This document shows, piece after piece, positions 48,818-59,348 of a stretch of DNA of 64,000 nucleotides. Under the pieces are notes generated by a model. It had not been told where the DNA came from. It worked only from the letters and a program-made list of their open reading frames with translations, and ran no database searches. Within the stretch, counting starts at the first letter, position 1, and every line of letters begins with the position of its first letter. Origin of the DNA: Vicia villosa. Lineage: Eukaryota > Streptophyta > Magnoliopsida > Fabales > Fabaceae. Position numbers and translations under genes: made by a program. The stretch lies in contig NW_026705147.1 of assembly GCF_029867415.1 (NCBI RefSeq), positions 682,001 through 746,000 on the forward strand, read 5' to 3'.

Positions 48818-50766
48818 ATGCGAGGTAAGGCCTCAGCAGAATTTATTTTTGACGCAGAGCCATAACGATCATTGCGAGCGAGACTTCGAAAAGCAAAGCA
48901 AGAACGACTGGAAGCGTTAGAAGAAATTCTGGTAGCTTCTGAATCTGATAACGAGGAAATCCTCTCCATTCATTCTGAGCATTCAGATTCGGAGGCAGAA
49001 ACGATGGCGGACCCTGTAGAAAGGTTGTTAGGTGATTATGGTAGAGCAAATGCACCAGCTGGCCGGATGACAATTGTGAATCAACCGGTGGACGTTGCTC
49101 ACTTCCAGCTACATCCAGCAACGATTCGACAGCTGGAGAAGAAACCCTTTTCGGGAAGAATCAATGAAGATGCTAACAAGCATTTACAAAGGTTTCTGAC
49201 CATGACAACTTCTCTAAAGATAGAAGGACACTCTGAAGAAGCAAAGAAGTTGGTTATGTTTCCGTTCACATTAGCGGATGACGCTGAAGAGTGGTTCTAC
49301 TCATTACATGCTGGGAGTATTACCACATGGCAACAAATGGAGTCAACCTTCCTAAATGAGTATTTTCCGGCTGCTGTTTATATTCGTAAGAGATATGATA
49401 TTGTTAACTTTAAACAGAAGGAAGGAGAATCACTTGGAGATGCGTATAAGAGATTCAAGAGGTTATTGGTGGCATGCCCAACTCACAACATGGATGTCAC
49501 TGAACTAATGCAGAATTTTCTGAATGGTCTTAAAATGAAGACTAAGCAATTGATTGACACAGCAGCTGGTGGCTCATCCAACTTTGCAACAACCACTGGT
49601 GTTAAAAAAATATTGAAGCTATTGCGGCCAATGAACACTTGGAGTTATATGACCGTAGTGTTAGCCAACCTGAAGGATTAGTGGATATGAAACTGTCAAC
49701 ACAAGTTGTGAAAATAGAAGATCAGGTAGCTGCGGAAGTTGAGCGAAGATTGAAACAGATGGGTCTTGAAAAACAAACAGTAGCACAAGTTCAACCGGCT
49801 CAAGCAAGTCAACCGGTAGGGTGTGAGATATGTGGAGGACCTCATTTTACTGTTCAGTGTGTTGCTACAGCTCATCAAGTGGAGGAAATAAACTTCTTGA
49901 AACAAAACAACCCCTACTCAAATACCTACAATCCGGGGTGGAAAAATCATCCGAATTTTTCATGGAAGGATCAATCAGGGAGTGCTCCTAAACAAGGGGT
50001 TCTTCCATATCAAGGTCAACAGTCGCAGCAACAATATAGACCTCCTCAACAACATTATCAACAACCTCAGCAACAAGCCCCCAGGAAAGCAGATTGGGAG
50101 ATTGCCATCGAAAAAATGGCAGCTCAAAGCTCTCAGTTTCAAGAAGAAACGAGGAGTAATTTCCGGAATACGGGTTCCTCCATTAAAAATCTGGAGATTC
50201 AGATGAGTCAAATAGCATAGCAGCTAGCAAACACTCAACAGCCGGGCGCTTTGCCAAGTGCCACAGTGACCAATCCTAAAGATCATAATAATGTGAGTGT
50301 TATTGTTACTAAGAGCGGTAAAGGGAAAGGTGTAGTTGAAAATAATGACGAGGAAGAGGAACCGTTGTTGGAGGTAGACTTAGAGATAAGAGAAAATGAG
50401 TCAGAAGCTGAGGAAGTGGTGGCGATGGAACCAACACCAAAAGAGAAGGTGGTTGAACAAAAACAGAAGCCGGCAGTAAAACTTCCTTTTCCGATAAGGA
50501 ACAAAAAAAAACAGCAACATGAGAAGAATTTTGAAAAGTTCTTGGAGATGTTCAAGAAGTTGGAGATTAATATTCCATTCTTGGAGGGATTAGAGCAAAT
50601 GCCTACTTATGCAAAATTTATGAAGGACATCATCGCCAAGAAAAGAACCATTGATCGTGACCCTATTATTCTAACCGAAACGTGTAGTGCTATTGCAGGG
50701 TATGAAGATTCCGGTGAAGAAGAAAGATCGGGGTTCCGTGACTATTCCTTGTACAATTGGGGATAG
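48818..50766 (+). pseudogene. gag: Athila Gag, broken
   Basis: ATG at 48818 (MRGKASAEFIFDAEP) followed by an in-frame TAA at 48863-48865. The frame then continues through the capsid region: DANKHLQRFLTM, ADDAEEWFYSLHAGSITTW, and KRFKRLLVACPTHNM. A 1-base shift in an A-run near 49608 moves to a second frame, which carries a zinc knuckle (CEICGGPHFTVQC) and a Gln-rich stretch to a TAG at 50218-50220. The same frame resumes to 50766 with an acidic linker and FPIRNKKKQQHEKNFEKF. Another small indel near 50700 separates it from pol. In intact Athila elements gag and pol form one frame. Confidence 0.85.
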
Positions 50767-53142
50767 GTCATTCAAGAAAGCTCTAATTGATTTGGGAGCA
50801 AGTGTGAGCCTTATGCCGTTGTCTATCTACAAGAGATTGGGGATAGGTAACGTACAAGATACAAGAATGACACTCCAGTTTGCTGACCACTCTGTTAAAA
50901 GACCTTATGGGATAGTAGAAGACGTGCTTGTGAAAATCGACAAATTCGTGTTCCTAGTGGATTTTGTGATTCTAGAGATGCCGGAAGATGAGGAGATCCC
51001 TATCATTTTAGGAAGGCCATTTCTAGAGACAGGGCGATGTTTGATAGACATTGAAGAAGGCACAATGACTCTGAAAGTTTATGATGAAGAGCTAAAGATT
51101 GATGTGCGCAACACCATGAAGTACAAGGATGATATAGCAACTAGTCAACATATTGAGGTGATTGATCAAATCTGTACTAATGAGAATTCTTTGAAAATAC
51201 AACAATTACCTCTGGAAAGAGTGTTGAGCTCGTCTGTTTGCGATAAAGAGGAAGCTGTTGATGAAAAAGAAGTGGAAGTAGTGGCTATGATAGAGGCTAG
51301 TCCCATATTCAAAAGTTCTATACAAAACCGGTGGGAGGATCTTAGACAACCTTTGGTGGAAGGAAAGAAGGAGGAACTTAAGAAGGGGGCTGAATTAAAA
51401 CAACTCCCGGAGAATTTAAAATATGTTTTCCTTGATGCTGAAAGTAGGTGTCCGGCCATCATAAACTCGCACCTTGAACGGTTGCAGGAACTTAAGCTAG
51501 TAGAAGTATTAAAGAAACATAAAAGTGCTATGGGGTGGTCTATTGAAGATTTAAAAGGGATCAGTCCTACAATGTGCATGCACAAAATCCTCATGGAAGA
51601 TGATCACAAACTAGTGGTCCAACCTCAGAGGCGTCTGAACCCAGCCATGAAAGAGGTTGTGAGAAAAGAAGTTGTGAAACTTTTAGACGCTGGGATGATT
51701 TACCCGATATCTGATAGTGCTTGGGTAAGCCTGGTTCATGTTGTACCCAAGAAGGGAGGGACAACCGTAATAAAAAATGAGAAGAATGAGTTGATTCCTA
51801 CAAGGACTGTTACAGGGTGGAGAGTATGCATTGACTACAGGAGACTGAACCTAGTAACCAGAAAAAATCACTTCCTGCTACCTTTTATTGATCAAATGTT
51901 GGAAAGGTTAGCGGGACATGATTACTATTGCTTCCTCGACGGATACTCTGGATATAACTAGATTGCAGTTGCACCAGAAGACCAAGAAAAGACTGCATTT
52001 ACATGTCCCTTTGGTGTTTTTGCCTACAGAAGGATGCCGTTCGGGTTATGCAATGCTCCGACCACTTTTCAAAGATGCATGCAAGCGATTTTTGATGATA
52101 TGCTTGAAAAACACATGGAGGTCTTCATGGATGATTTTTCAGTCTTTGGTAAGTCATTTGACAATTGCTTAACTAACCTTGCTCTTGTTTTAGAAAGATG
52201 TCAGCAGACCAATTTGATCTTGAATTGGGAAAAATGCCATTTTATGGTCCGTGAAGGCATAGTTCTTGGACACAAGATTTCCTACAAAGGAATCGAAGTG
52301 GACCAAGCGAAGGTTGAAGTCATCTCAAAGCTGCCACCTCCGATGAATGAAAAAGGTATCAGAAGTTTCTTAGGACATGCGGGGTTTTACCGTAGGTTCA
52401 TAAGAGACTTTTCAAAAATTGCGAAACCCTTAACTACTCTTTTGGTTAAGGATAAAAATTTCACTTTTGATGATGAATGTGCGGTAGCTTTTGAGACAAT
52501 TAAGAAGAAATTAGTCTCGGCACCGATTGTTGTAGCCCCTGATTGGTCTCTACCTTTTGAGATCATGTGTGACGCGAGTGATATTGCTGTAGAGGCAGTA
52601 TTAGGACAGCGGAGAGAGAAATTGCTTCATGTTATCTATTATGCTAGTCATGTTTTGAACCCCGCACAGATTAATTATGCGACTACCGAGAAGGAGTTGC
52701 TAGCTGTGGTTTATGCCTTCGATAAATTCAGGCAATATCTGTTGGGGTCTAGAGTCATCGTTTATACTGACCATTCTGCTTTGAAGTATCTCTTTGCTAA
52801 ACAGGACTCTAAGCCAAGACTTTTGAGGTGGATCTTACTCCTTCAGGAGTTTGATGTTGAAATTCGAGACAAGAAGGGGTGTGAAAACACCGTAGCTGAC
52901 CACTTATCTCGAATGACACCAATAGACGAAACAGAAGAAAAGCGACCGATCAAGGATGAGTTCGCCGATGAACACATCCTAGCAGTGACTGATGTACCTT
53001 GGTTCGCAGATTATGCAAACTATATTGTCGGTGGTATCATCCCCGACAATTTTGACTCTAATCGAAGAAAAAAGTTTGTTCATGACTGCAGGTTCTATCT
53101 ATGGGACGATCCGTTCCTGTATAAAAGAGGAGTCGATGGTTT
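50700..53142 (+). pseudogene. pol: Athila Pol, 5' part: protease, RT, RNase H
   Basis: Protease near 50780-51110 (KALIDLGASVSLMP, then IPIILGRPFLETG). RT from about 51640 has the block WRVCIDYRRLN and, after a TAG at 51959-51961, [20 protein letters not shown] and the Athila-type active site FMDDFSVFG. RNase H at about 52560-52900 has [14 protein letters not shown] and [12 protein letters not shown]. The linker to integrase ([23 protein letters not shown]) ends at 53142, where the copia element is inserted. The frame resumes at 60887. Confidence 0.9.
53138..53142 (+). repeat. Left target-site duplication GGTTT
   Basis: GGTTT directly before the copia LTR. The same five bases follow the other LTR at 60882-60886. 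Confidence 0.92.
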
Positions 53143-54677
53143 TGTTAGACGCTGGCCTATAGATCTAGAGGGGGGGGGGGGTGAATAGATCTCACTAAGT
53201 TTTTACAGATTTTTCTACAGACTCGAGCGAAAGCGGTTCTGAATCGACTTGCGTCTATTCTGGACCGCTATTGCAAAGGTCGTATGTGTTTCAAAACCAA
53301 AGAGTAAGTGGAATTAATGGTGAAGTAATATGATAGCTAACCAATACGTTTAACAACTGAAATCCAATTAACTTCTAGATTGACAACTTTGATTTGCAAT
53401 GCAGTAAGATTGGATTAAGCAAAAACACAAACACTTGGTGATAGGTTCAAATTGATAGTGATTCAAGTTGTGGTGAATTGTGATGTTTGTGCAGAACTTT
53501 AATTCACAATTTTAACACTTGAATCGTTGATCAATTTTGCACTTATAACCAATTATGAACAGAAAGTAAAAGAGAAAGTAAAAGCGACAAGAACACGATA
53601 TTTGTTTAGACAGTTCGTCGATCGTCCTCGCTACGACTACGTCTGCCCCCAATTCCAAATTGAAATTGGGTAATCTTTCATTAATGTTGAAAGTAGTATA
53701 TACAAAGAAGATAACAAAGCGATAAACGATAAACCAATTATGTCGATCCTTTGAATCTTCTTCCCCCTTAATCTTGAGTCAGATCAAGGTTATCCAAGAG
53801 CTTCACTTTGATTCCCTTCTGCAGTGTCTTGATTCCTTGAACTCCCCGTTCCTCAATCGTTACACTCAGCCGAATCCTCAATGAACGCCTCTTGATAAAA
53901 ACCCCCAAGAACCACCCGTCGTGGAGGACAAAACCCGCAGATTTTATTCACCAACAAACCCCACAAACCTTCACCCACTAGGAATCTTCAATTCCGTTCC
54001 ATGGACGTTATCGAACTCATCACTAACCCGCAACGCAAGAATGATTATGTGTAATTGTGTTGGAGATGATGAAGAACGAAGATGAGAAGCGTTTGTGTAT
54101 CTTTCAGTCGTTGGTGTTGCTTGAATAATTACCCTTGAACAATATATATGATTGCATAACAGTTAGAAACAAGAAAAACTGATTTTTGAACTTTCTTGAT
54201 CAGTTAGGTCGACCACTTGTAGTGCTTAGGTCGACCTAACAGAGCTTGCAGAATTTTGCTCCCAGTTAGGTCGACCTGTTGAAGGAGTAGGTCGACCAGA
54301 ATCCTCTTCTGATGCATTCTGGGGACATTTTCACAGATTAGGTCGACCTAGTTGCCATGTAGGTCGACCTAGCAGACTGATATGAAGATTTCTTCATTTT
54401 GAGTCGACCTAAATGGTCTGTGAGTCGACCTAGCAGAGGTATATGGATTTTCTTTCATTTTAGGTCGACCTAGGTTGACAGTAGGTCGACCTAACTGCTG
54501 ATTTTCTGCATTTTTCATGTCCAGCTTGTGTTGAGTCGACTTATATGCATAGTGGATCACCTTGTGCTTTCATGAGTGATCAAATGCTTTGCTTTTCTGA
54601 TTCCTCCTTGTTGTTTGAATGCTCATTTGAGTTTGCCATAAATCAAAAACATCTTTGAGTGTAATCTTGTACTCACA
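53143..54677 (-). repeat. 3' LTR of the copia-type element
   Basis: 1535 bp. On the minus strand it starts TGTGAGTACAAG and ends in CA. It holds a run of 12 G at about 53170 and the GTCGAC array at 54208-54540. Confidence 0.95.
54208..54540. repeat. GTCGAC palindrome array in the 3' LTR, pairs 21 bp apart
   Basis: GTCGAC, mostly within TAGGTCGACCTA or close variants, starts at 54208, 54230, 54270, 54291, 54342, 54363, 54403, 54424, 54464, 54485 and 54535. Ten of the eleven form pairs spaced 21 bp (once 22), about two helical turns, and the pairs recur every 61-72 bp. The minus-strand frame across it (LGRPTVNLGRP...) is a by-product. Confidence 0.95.
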
Positions 54678-54679
54678 TA

Positions 54680-54692
54680 CTCCCCCTTTTTG
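54680..54692 (-). other. Polypurine tract of the copia-type element
   Basis: The minus strand reads CAAAAAGGGGGAG, two bases before the 3' LTR. Confidence 0.85.
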
Positions 54693-55095
54693 ATGATGGC
54701 AAACCAATAGTCAAAAGCTTTGGTAGTAAGTGACAAGGACTCAACAGAGCTCCCCCGTACATCCAGCATCTATCTCTCAACAGGGCAATCTCTCACCAAG
54801 GCTCCCCCGTACACTCAGCATCTATTGTATCTATCTCCCCCTTTGACAACATCAAAAAGAGAAACAAAGAGAGCAGAGTAGGAGAGAAACAAGAAAAATA
54901 AAGAATACCAGTAGTCATAGAGATAGATAACATGTTTTTAAAGCAAGCTAACAACATACATAGTAGTTCAAGAGAATTATAAAAGAGGACATAGAGTGCT
55001 ACATCATATAATGTTTTTAACAACAAAACAAAACAAAACAAAAAAAACTTAATGGCATGAAATGCAATGAAATGATGATATGATAACGATATGTC
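54693..55095 (-). other. 3' untranslated stretch of the copia-type element
   Basis: No gene. A short local duplication of CTCCCCCGTACA...CAGCATCTAT occurs near 54750-54830. Confidence 0.6.
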
Positions 55096-56517
55096 CTAAC
55101 GCCTGCCCCTTCTTCCTCTTCCTCTTTGAAATGTGTGAGGTCGATCTTCTTCAACCTGTTCCAACAAATCCAGCACAGACATGTTAAGAGTGTTGAAGCT
55201 CTGGCTGATGTTAGCATGACGATGCAATGCCGTTTCCTCAAACTGATTCTGCCTCAATATGGAGTTGGATGCAAACGTCTCAAAATCGTTCCTTTGTTCC
55301 TGAACCAAGCCGTACAGAGATTGGTATTGCCGTTGTTGTTCCTCATATCTATCTTGTTGAAGCTGCTGCATCGTTTGAAATTGAAGCTGTTGAGTTTCAA
55401 AGTTCTGCTGTTGTTGAAGTTGCATAGCTTCAAGCATAGATATTATGTTAGATTGATCAGGAGGAGGTGGAGCAGTGTATCCCCAAGGAACTTCTTCCTG
55501 TTGAGACGGAACATATTGCCAATTTGGATCTGTGTCATGAGCTATGTCTTCCATGGTTTGATCCTCCTCATTTGCTATTTCTTGATCGTTTCCCTCTTCC
55601 TCATTTCCTACATTGTTTCCAAACTCCGTAGGATCATCATAGTTGTAGATAACCTTCCCTGTTCCTTTTTGAATGAGATAATATGTCTTCCTCACAGGAT
55701 TCCAATGATATCCCATAAGAGTCAAGGTGGTTTGTGAGAATTCCTGGGATTGATGTACGCGAGTGTAGTGTAAGTGATCAAGTCGCATACCAAAGTGATT
55801 GACAATTGTTTGAATGATTGAGCCATAACATAGGGCTGTAGTTTTCTGTTTGACTTCATGAAACTTAGCAGCAAGGAAGTGAGGCCAGTGTAAACGCGTT
55901 CTGTTTTGCAGCAGATACATGAGCACCACTTCATTTCTTTCAATTCTTGAATATCCTCCAGCCCTTGGTCGAATGATTCTTGAGATTACCCAGTTCAAGA
56001 GTCTAGGATCTCGCTTCAAATGACCAGCTGTTATTGTTTCATTTGGTCTATCAAATACGGAAGGATCTTTGAGGATTGACTTCATGTAGGCCTCATGATC
56101 ATAGTTTCCCGGTACATCCCCGTCTACCATACGGAGTTCATCACCAACGATTGTCAGACCAAAAATACTAATCCAGACCCGTTTGTCAACAACATGCGAC
56201 CTAGATCCCATTTTGAAACGGAAACTACAACCATCTCCTTTTGTAAATCCTGCATAGAAAGCCCTAACGGTATTCTCACAGTACGGGGTATCACATTGCA
56301 ATAAGGGATGAATATTTTGATGTTCAATTAACGCAGCGACATCAGGGATATGCATGTTTTCGACAAGATTTGGATCATAAGTATATTGCTTAAAAATTTT
56401 CCTTTTCATCTGCCACTTCTCAAAGTTTTCTCTACAATCAGGATGAACAAGAGCACTTACCGGTTGAGATGATGAACTGGAAGCAATTTCCTTTCCTTTT
56501 CTTGATTTTGGAGGCAT
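55096..56517 (-). CDS. Accessory ORF of the copia-type element, putative plant transposon protein
   Basis: Intact 473-codon frame from ATG at 56517 (MPPKSRKGKEIASSSSSQP). Residues 1-30 are basic and Ser-rich. About 60-290 form a compact domain with FYAGFTKGDGCSFRFKMGSR, ISIFGLTIVGDE, LLNWVISRIIRPRAGGYSRI and MYLLQNRTRLHWPHFLAAKF. About 290-345 carry YHWNPVRKTYYLI and an acidic part. About 370-440 are Gln-rich and coiled-coil-like (LQQDRYEEQQRQYQSL). The tail is RGRGRRGRR. The domain resembles the putative plant transposon protein family found as extra ORFs in Ty3/gypsy elements. Its place, 3' of gag where SIRE-type elements carry an env-like gene, is notable, but I see no signal peptide or membrane segment. 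Function unknown; DNA or RNA binding is suggested only by the basic ends. The frame is open upstream to 56790 through the palindrome array. Confidence 0.8.
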   Translation of the reverse strand: MPPKSRKGKEIASSSSSQPVSALVHPDCRENFEKWQMKRKIFKQYTYDPNLVENMHIPDVAALIEHQNIHPLLQCDTPYCENTVRAFYAGFTKGDGCSFRFKMGSRSHVVDKRVWISIFGLTIVGDELRMVDGDVPGNYDHEAYMKSILKDPSVFDRPNETITAGHLKRDPRLLNWVISRIIRPRAGGYSRIERNEVVLMYLLQNRTRLHWPHFLAAKFHEVKQKTTALCYGSIIQTIVNHFGMRLDHLHYTRVHQSQEFSQTTLTLMGYHWNPVRKTYYLIQKGTGKVIYNYDDPTEFGNNVGNEEEGNDQEIANEEDQTMEDIAHDTDPNWQYVPSQQEEVPWGYTAPPPPDQSNIISMLEAMQLQQQQNFETQQLQFQTMQQLQQDRYEEQQRQYQSLYGLVQEQRNDFETFASNSILRQNQFEETALHRHANISQSFNTLNMSVLDLLEQVEEDRPHTFQRGRGRRGRR

Positions 56518-57554
56518 GATTGGAGATGCTTTGAGTGAGAGAGGGATGATTTTTGATAGTTTAGAGTTTGAGGAATTAGGGTTAGCCGTACCAAAAGAGA
56601 TGAGAATGAGAGGGAATGCAAGAATGGAATGTTTTGAATGCATGATATTGGGTCGGGTCGACCTAACAGACCCAAATATGGAAAAATTAACGCAGTAGGT
56701 CGACCTAAAGTGAAGCTGGGTCGACCTAACAGAAGTGACAAAACAAATAACCAAATTAGGTCGACCTAAATTGTGAGTAGGTCGACGCAACTGGACCTTT
56801 TTAGTTTTTCTAAAGAAGCTTCTTATGTAGGTCGACTCAAATACAGGGTAGGTCGACCTAAGTTGCTTTCAATGATGAAAATGCCTTAGAAATGTTTCTA
56901 TATGATGTATTTTTGTTTTGTCATTTGCTTGAATGCACAACCATTGTATGTTATGAATGAAATGATGAACACATATACATAAGTATTTGAGAAGAGTAGA
57001 TAAGAGCACATGAAGTCACTATAAGCATGTTAATTGATAGCATATTATAGCATCAATAAAAATTTTTGGAAGTGAACAATAGACATGTTACCGCTTTCTC
57101 AATATGTAGGTGTTTTGTCATCATTGTGTGGAGTCTTCTTGTCAGTGTGCCATACTCCTAGATTTGATAATGAATTGTTTTGATGGAATGTTTCACAGGT
57201 TGATTCTTGCGAAAAACTTATCTAGTATCAATTACTCGATGTTCTCCCGGATGCGGGACATAGTCCCAAACAATATTCTGCTAAGAATAGGTTTAAAATC
57301 TCTTTGCAATGCAACTTGCCAATTTGCACATCAAGTACTGCGTCCTATGTGTTTCTCGGAATATCTGTATTTGTAATGTATCTCATACATTTGCTATGGC
57401 TAGGACACCTACATTTCCTTTGCCAAGTATGATTCTTCAAACTGTCTTCATAGATGACATACCAAAATTTGTATGTCTTCCTATATGTGTCTTGAGCACC
57501 ATCTATCAAGGAACTACCACCGTTCGGTGATGTCAAGACACTTTTCCTGCGAGA
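56518..57554 (-). other. Non-coding stretch between gag and the accessory ORF, with the second palindrome array
   Basis: pol would be expected here and is missing. 56657-56857 holds the GTCGAC array. 57100-57545 has a different base composition, with short frames on both strands and no recognisable similarity. Confidence 0.6.
56657..56857. repeat. Second GTCGAC palindrome array, upstream of the accessory ORF
   Basis: GTCGAC starts at 56657, 56699, 56720, 56760, 56781, 56831 and 56852, so three pairs have exactly 21-bp spacing, the same as in the LTR array. It ends 140 bp upstream (on the minus strand) of the ORF start. Confidence 0.95.
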
Positions 57555-59294
57555 TTAAATTAGATTGGAAGGTCCCCAATCTTCATTGGGTCCTGGATGG
57601 TGAGTACACAATTTGTTGCACTTAGGCAACCATTGAAATACTCCTTTAGGAACTAAAGTTCTCCTAAATTTGCATTTTTCAATGATATGTCCCTTTTTGC
57701 AACAATAATGACAGGTAATATGATGAGAATATGGAGTTTTGCTAGTTGATACTTTTGGTACAAAAGTGTATTTACTATATAAAGGAGTATACGATCTTTT
57801 GAACTTGTTTGGATCAACTGCAAAAGTCACTTTTGGTTGTAGAGCCTTGTCTAACTTGGCTTTAAGATCTCTCACTTCTTTTTGCCAAATGTGACATGTC
57901 TCACAACCAAACCATGATGTAGGATCTAATTCAACTTTGTCCTTTTGAATGTCTAGCATAGATTGTTTTAAAGCTTCCATATCCCTTTCGGTTTTCTCAA
58001 CTTTTGATTCAAGATATGAAAATATTTTCTTATTTGAGGCCAAAAGTTTGAAAGCTTTAATTGCATCTCTATGTAATTCTTCAAAAGCAAGTTTTAGTTG
58101 AGAATGAGATACCTTATCTACGAGTTCAGGTTTAAGATGACTTACAGCTTTCTTTTTCTTGTTTTGATGAGCCATGAAACATAGGTTTGCTGATTCTTCT
58201 TCATCGCTTGACGAGCTTTCACTAGATGAATCACTTTCCCATGCTATGTAAGCTCTTTTAGATTTGTTATGACCTTTGCTTTGGTTCTTCTCCTTTTCTT
58301 TCTTAAGGTATGGACAATCCGGTTTGTAGTGACCGGCTTTCCCACAATTGAAGCAAAGACCTTTGATCTTTCCTTTGTTGTCGTCATCTTGTTTGAACAT
58401 GTTTGATTGCTTTCTATAGTTGATCAATCCTTTGTCGGAATGTTTTGCTCCATTTTTCTTTAGATATCTGTTGTATCTTCGCACAAACAGTCCCATTTCC
58501 TCATCATCGGAGTCTTCGTCATCACTTGTGTCACTATCCTTTGGCTCTCGTTTTGAGGTCTTGGAGCTCGAAGCTTTTAGAGCTATTGACTTCTTCTCTA
58601 CCTCTTTCTCCATGTTCTTTTCTTTCTTTGTCCTCTTCTCATGCATGTCAAGGCATTTAAGATGCTGTTCATGTTCCTCTAGTTTACCAAAGAGAGTGGT
58701 ATTGTCTAAAGTGTTGAGATCATTTGCTTCCTTAATTGCTGTAACTTTGGGCTGCCATTCCCTGTTCAAACACCTTAAGATTTTGTTAGTAGCAACTGCA
58801 TTGGAAACAGGTCTATCAAGAGAATTTAATCGATTTTTCAGGTGAACGAATCTTTTCTGCATGCTTTCGATGGTTTCACCATCTTCCATGTGGAAAAGTT
58901 CGAACTCTTGAGTTAACGTATTGATCCTAGCTAGTTTGACATCATCCGTTCCCTCGTGGGCAACTTGCAATGTGTCCCACATAGCTTTAGCTGATCTACA
59001 ATGGGAAACGCGATAGTATTCATCAACTCCTAGAGCTGAGATTAGAATGTTTCTCGCTTTCCAATCGTATGCATATTTCTTTTCATCTTCAGCATTCCAA
59101 GTATCTTCTGGTTTTGGAACAACTGCACCAGCTGCATTTGTCATAGTGATCTGAAATGGACCATTGACAATAGCTGTCCAGATGTTCCTATCAATTGCAT
59201 TGATATGGACACACATACAATCCTTCCAATAGCCGTAGTTTTCTCCGTTGAAAACTGGAGCTCTATTATGAGCCCCTTTAGGTCCAGAAGCCAT
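57555..59294 (-). CDS. gag: Copia-type Gag (SIRE/Maximus-like), intact
   Basis: 579 codons from ATG at 59294, which lies 41 bp inside the PBS on the minus strand (MASGPKGAHNRAPVFNGENY). The N-terminal gag domain has YGYWKDCMCVHINAIDRNIW and AKAMWDTLQVAHEGTDDVK. Ser/acidic linkers follow. There are two zinc knuckles, CFNCGKAGHYKPDC and the less regular CHYCCKKGHIIEKC. A coiled-coil stretch lies between them. The frame ends in WGPSNLI and a stop where related elements run on into protease and pol. No interruption is seen, so it could still form particles if transcribed. Confidence 0.92.
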   Translation of the reverse strand: MASGPKGAHNRAPVFNGENYGYWKDCMCVHINAIDRNIWTAIVNGPFQITMTNAAGAVVPKPEDTWNAEDEKKYAYDWKARNILISALGVDEYYRVSHCRSAKAMWDTLQVAHEGTDDVKLARINTLTQEFELFHMEDGETIESMQKRFVHLKNRLNSLDRPVSNAVATNKILRCLNREWQPKVTAIKEANDLNTLDNTTLFGKLEEHEQHLKCLDMHEKRTKKEKNMEKEVEKKSIALKASSSKTSKREPKDSDTSDDEDSDDEEMGLFVRRYNRYLKKNGAKHSDKGLINYRKQSNMFKQDDDNKGKIKGLCFNCGKAGHYKPDCPYLKKEKEKNQSKGHNKSKRAYIAWESDSSSESSSSDEEESANLCFMAHQNKKKKAVSHLKPELVDKVSHSQLKLAFEELHRDAIKAFKLLASNKKIFSYLESKVEKTERDMEALKQSMLDIQKDKVELDPTSWFGCETCHIWQKEVRDLKAKLDKALQPKVTFAVDPNKFKRSYTPLYSKYTFVPKVSTSKTPYSHHITCHYCCKKGHIIEKCKFRRTLVPKGVFQWLPKCNKLCTHHPGPNEDWGPSNLI

Positions 59295-59334
59295 CTTTCC
59301 AATAAGTGTTTCACGTAGCACGGAATAAACCAGA

Positions 59335-59346
59335 GCTCTGATACCA
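59335..59346 (-). other. Primer binding site, initiator tRNA-Met type
   Basis: The minus strand reads TGGTATCAGAGC, two bases after the LTR end (...TTACA). This is the common copia PBS. Confidence 0.95.
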
Positions 59347-59348
59347 CT

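Noticed and set aside
54208..54540. AGGTC half-sites as nuclear-receptor-like elements
   Set aside because: Plants have no nuclear receptors; only the palindrome and spacing are meaningful.
54369..54560. 63-codon minus-strand frame, identical at 60573-60764
   Set aside because: Encoded by the palindrome array in both LTRs; repeats of LGRP and RST reflect the motif, not a protein.
55126..55737. 203-codon plus-strand frame
   Set aside because: Shadow of the accessory ORF on the other strand, with Leu/Ile-rich composition typical of antisense reading.
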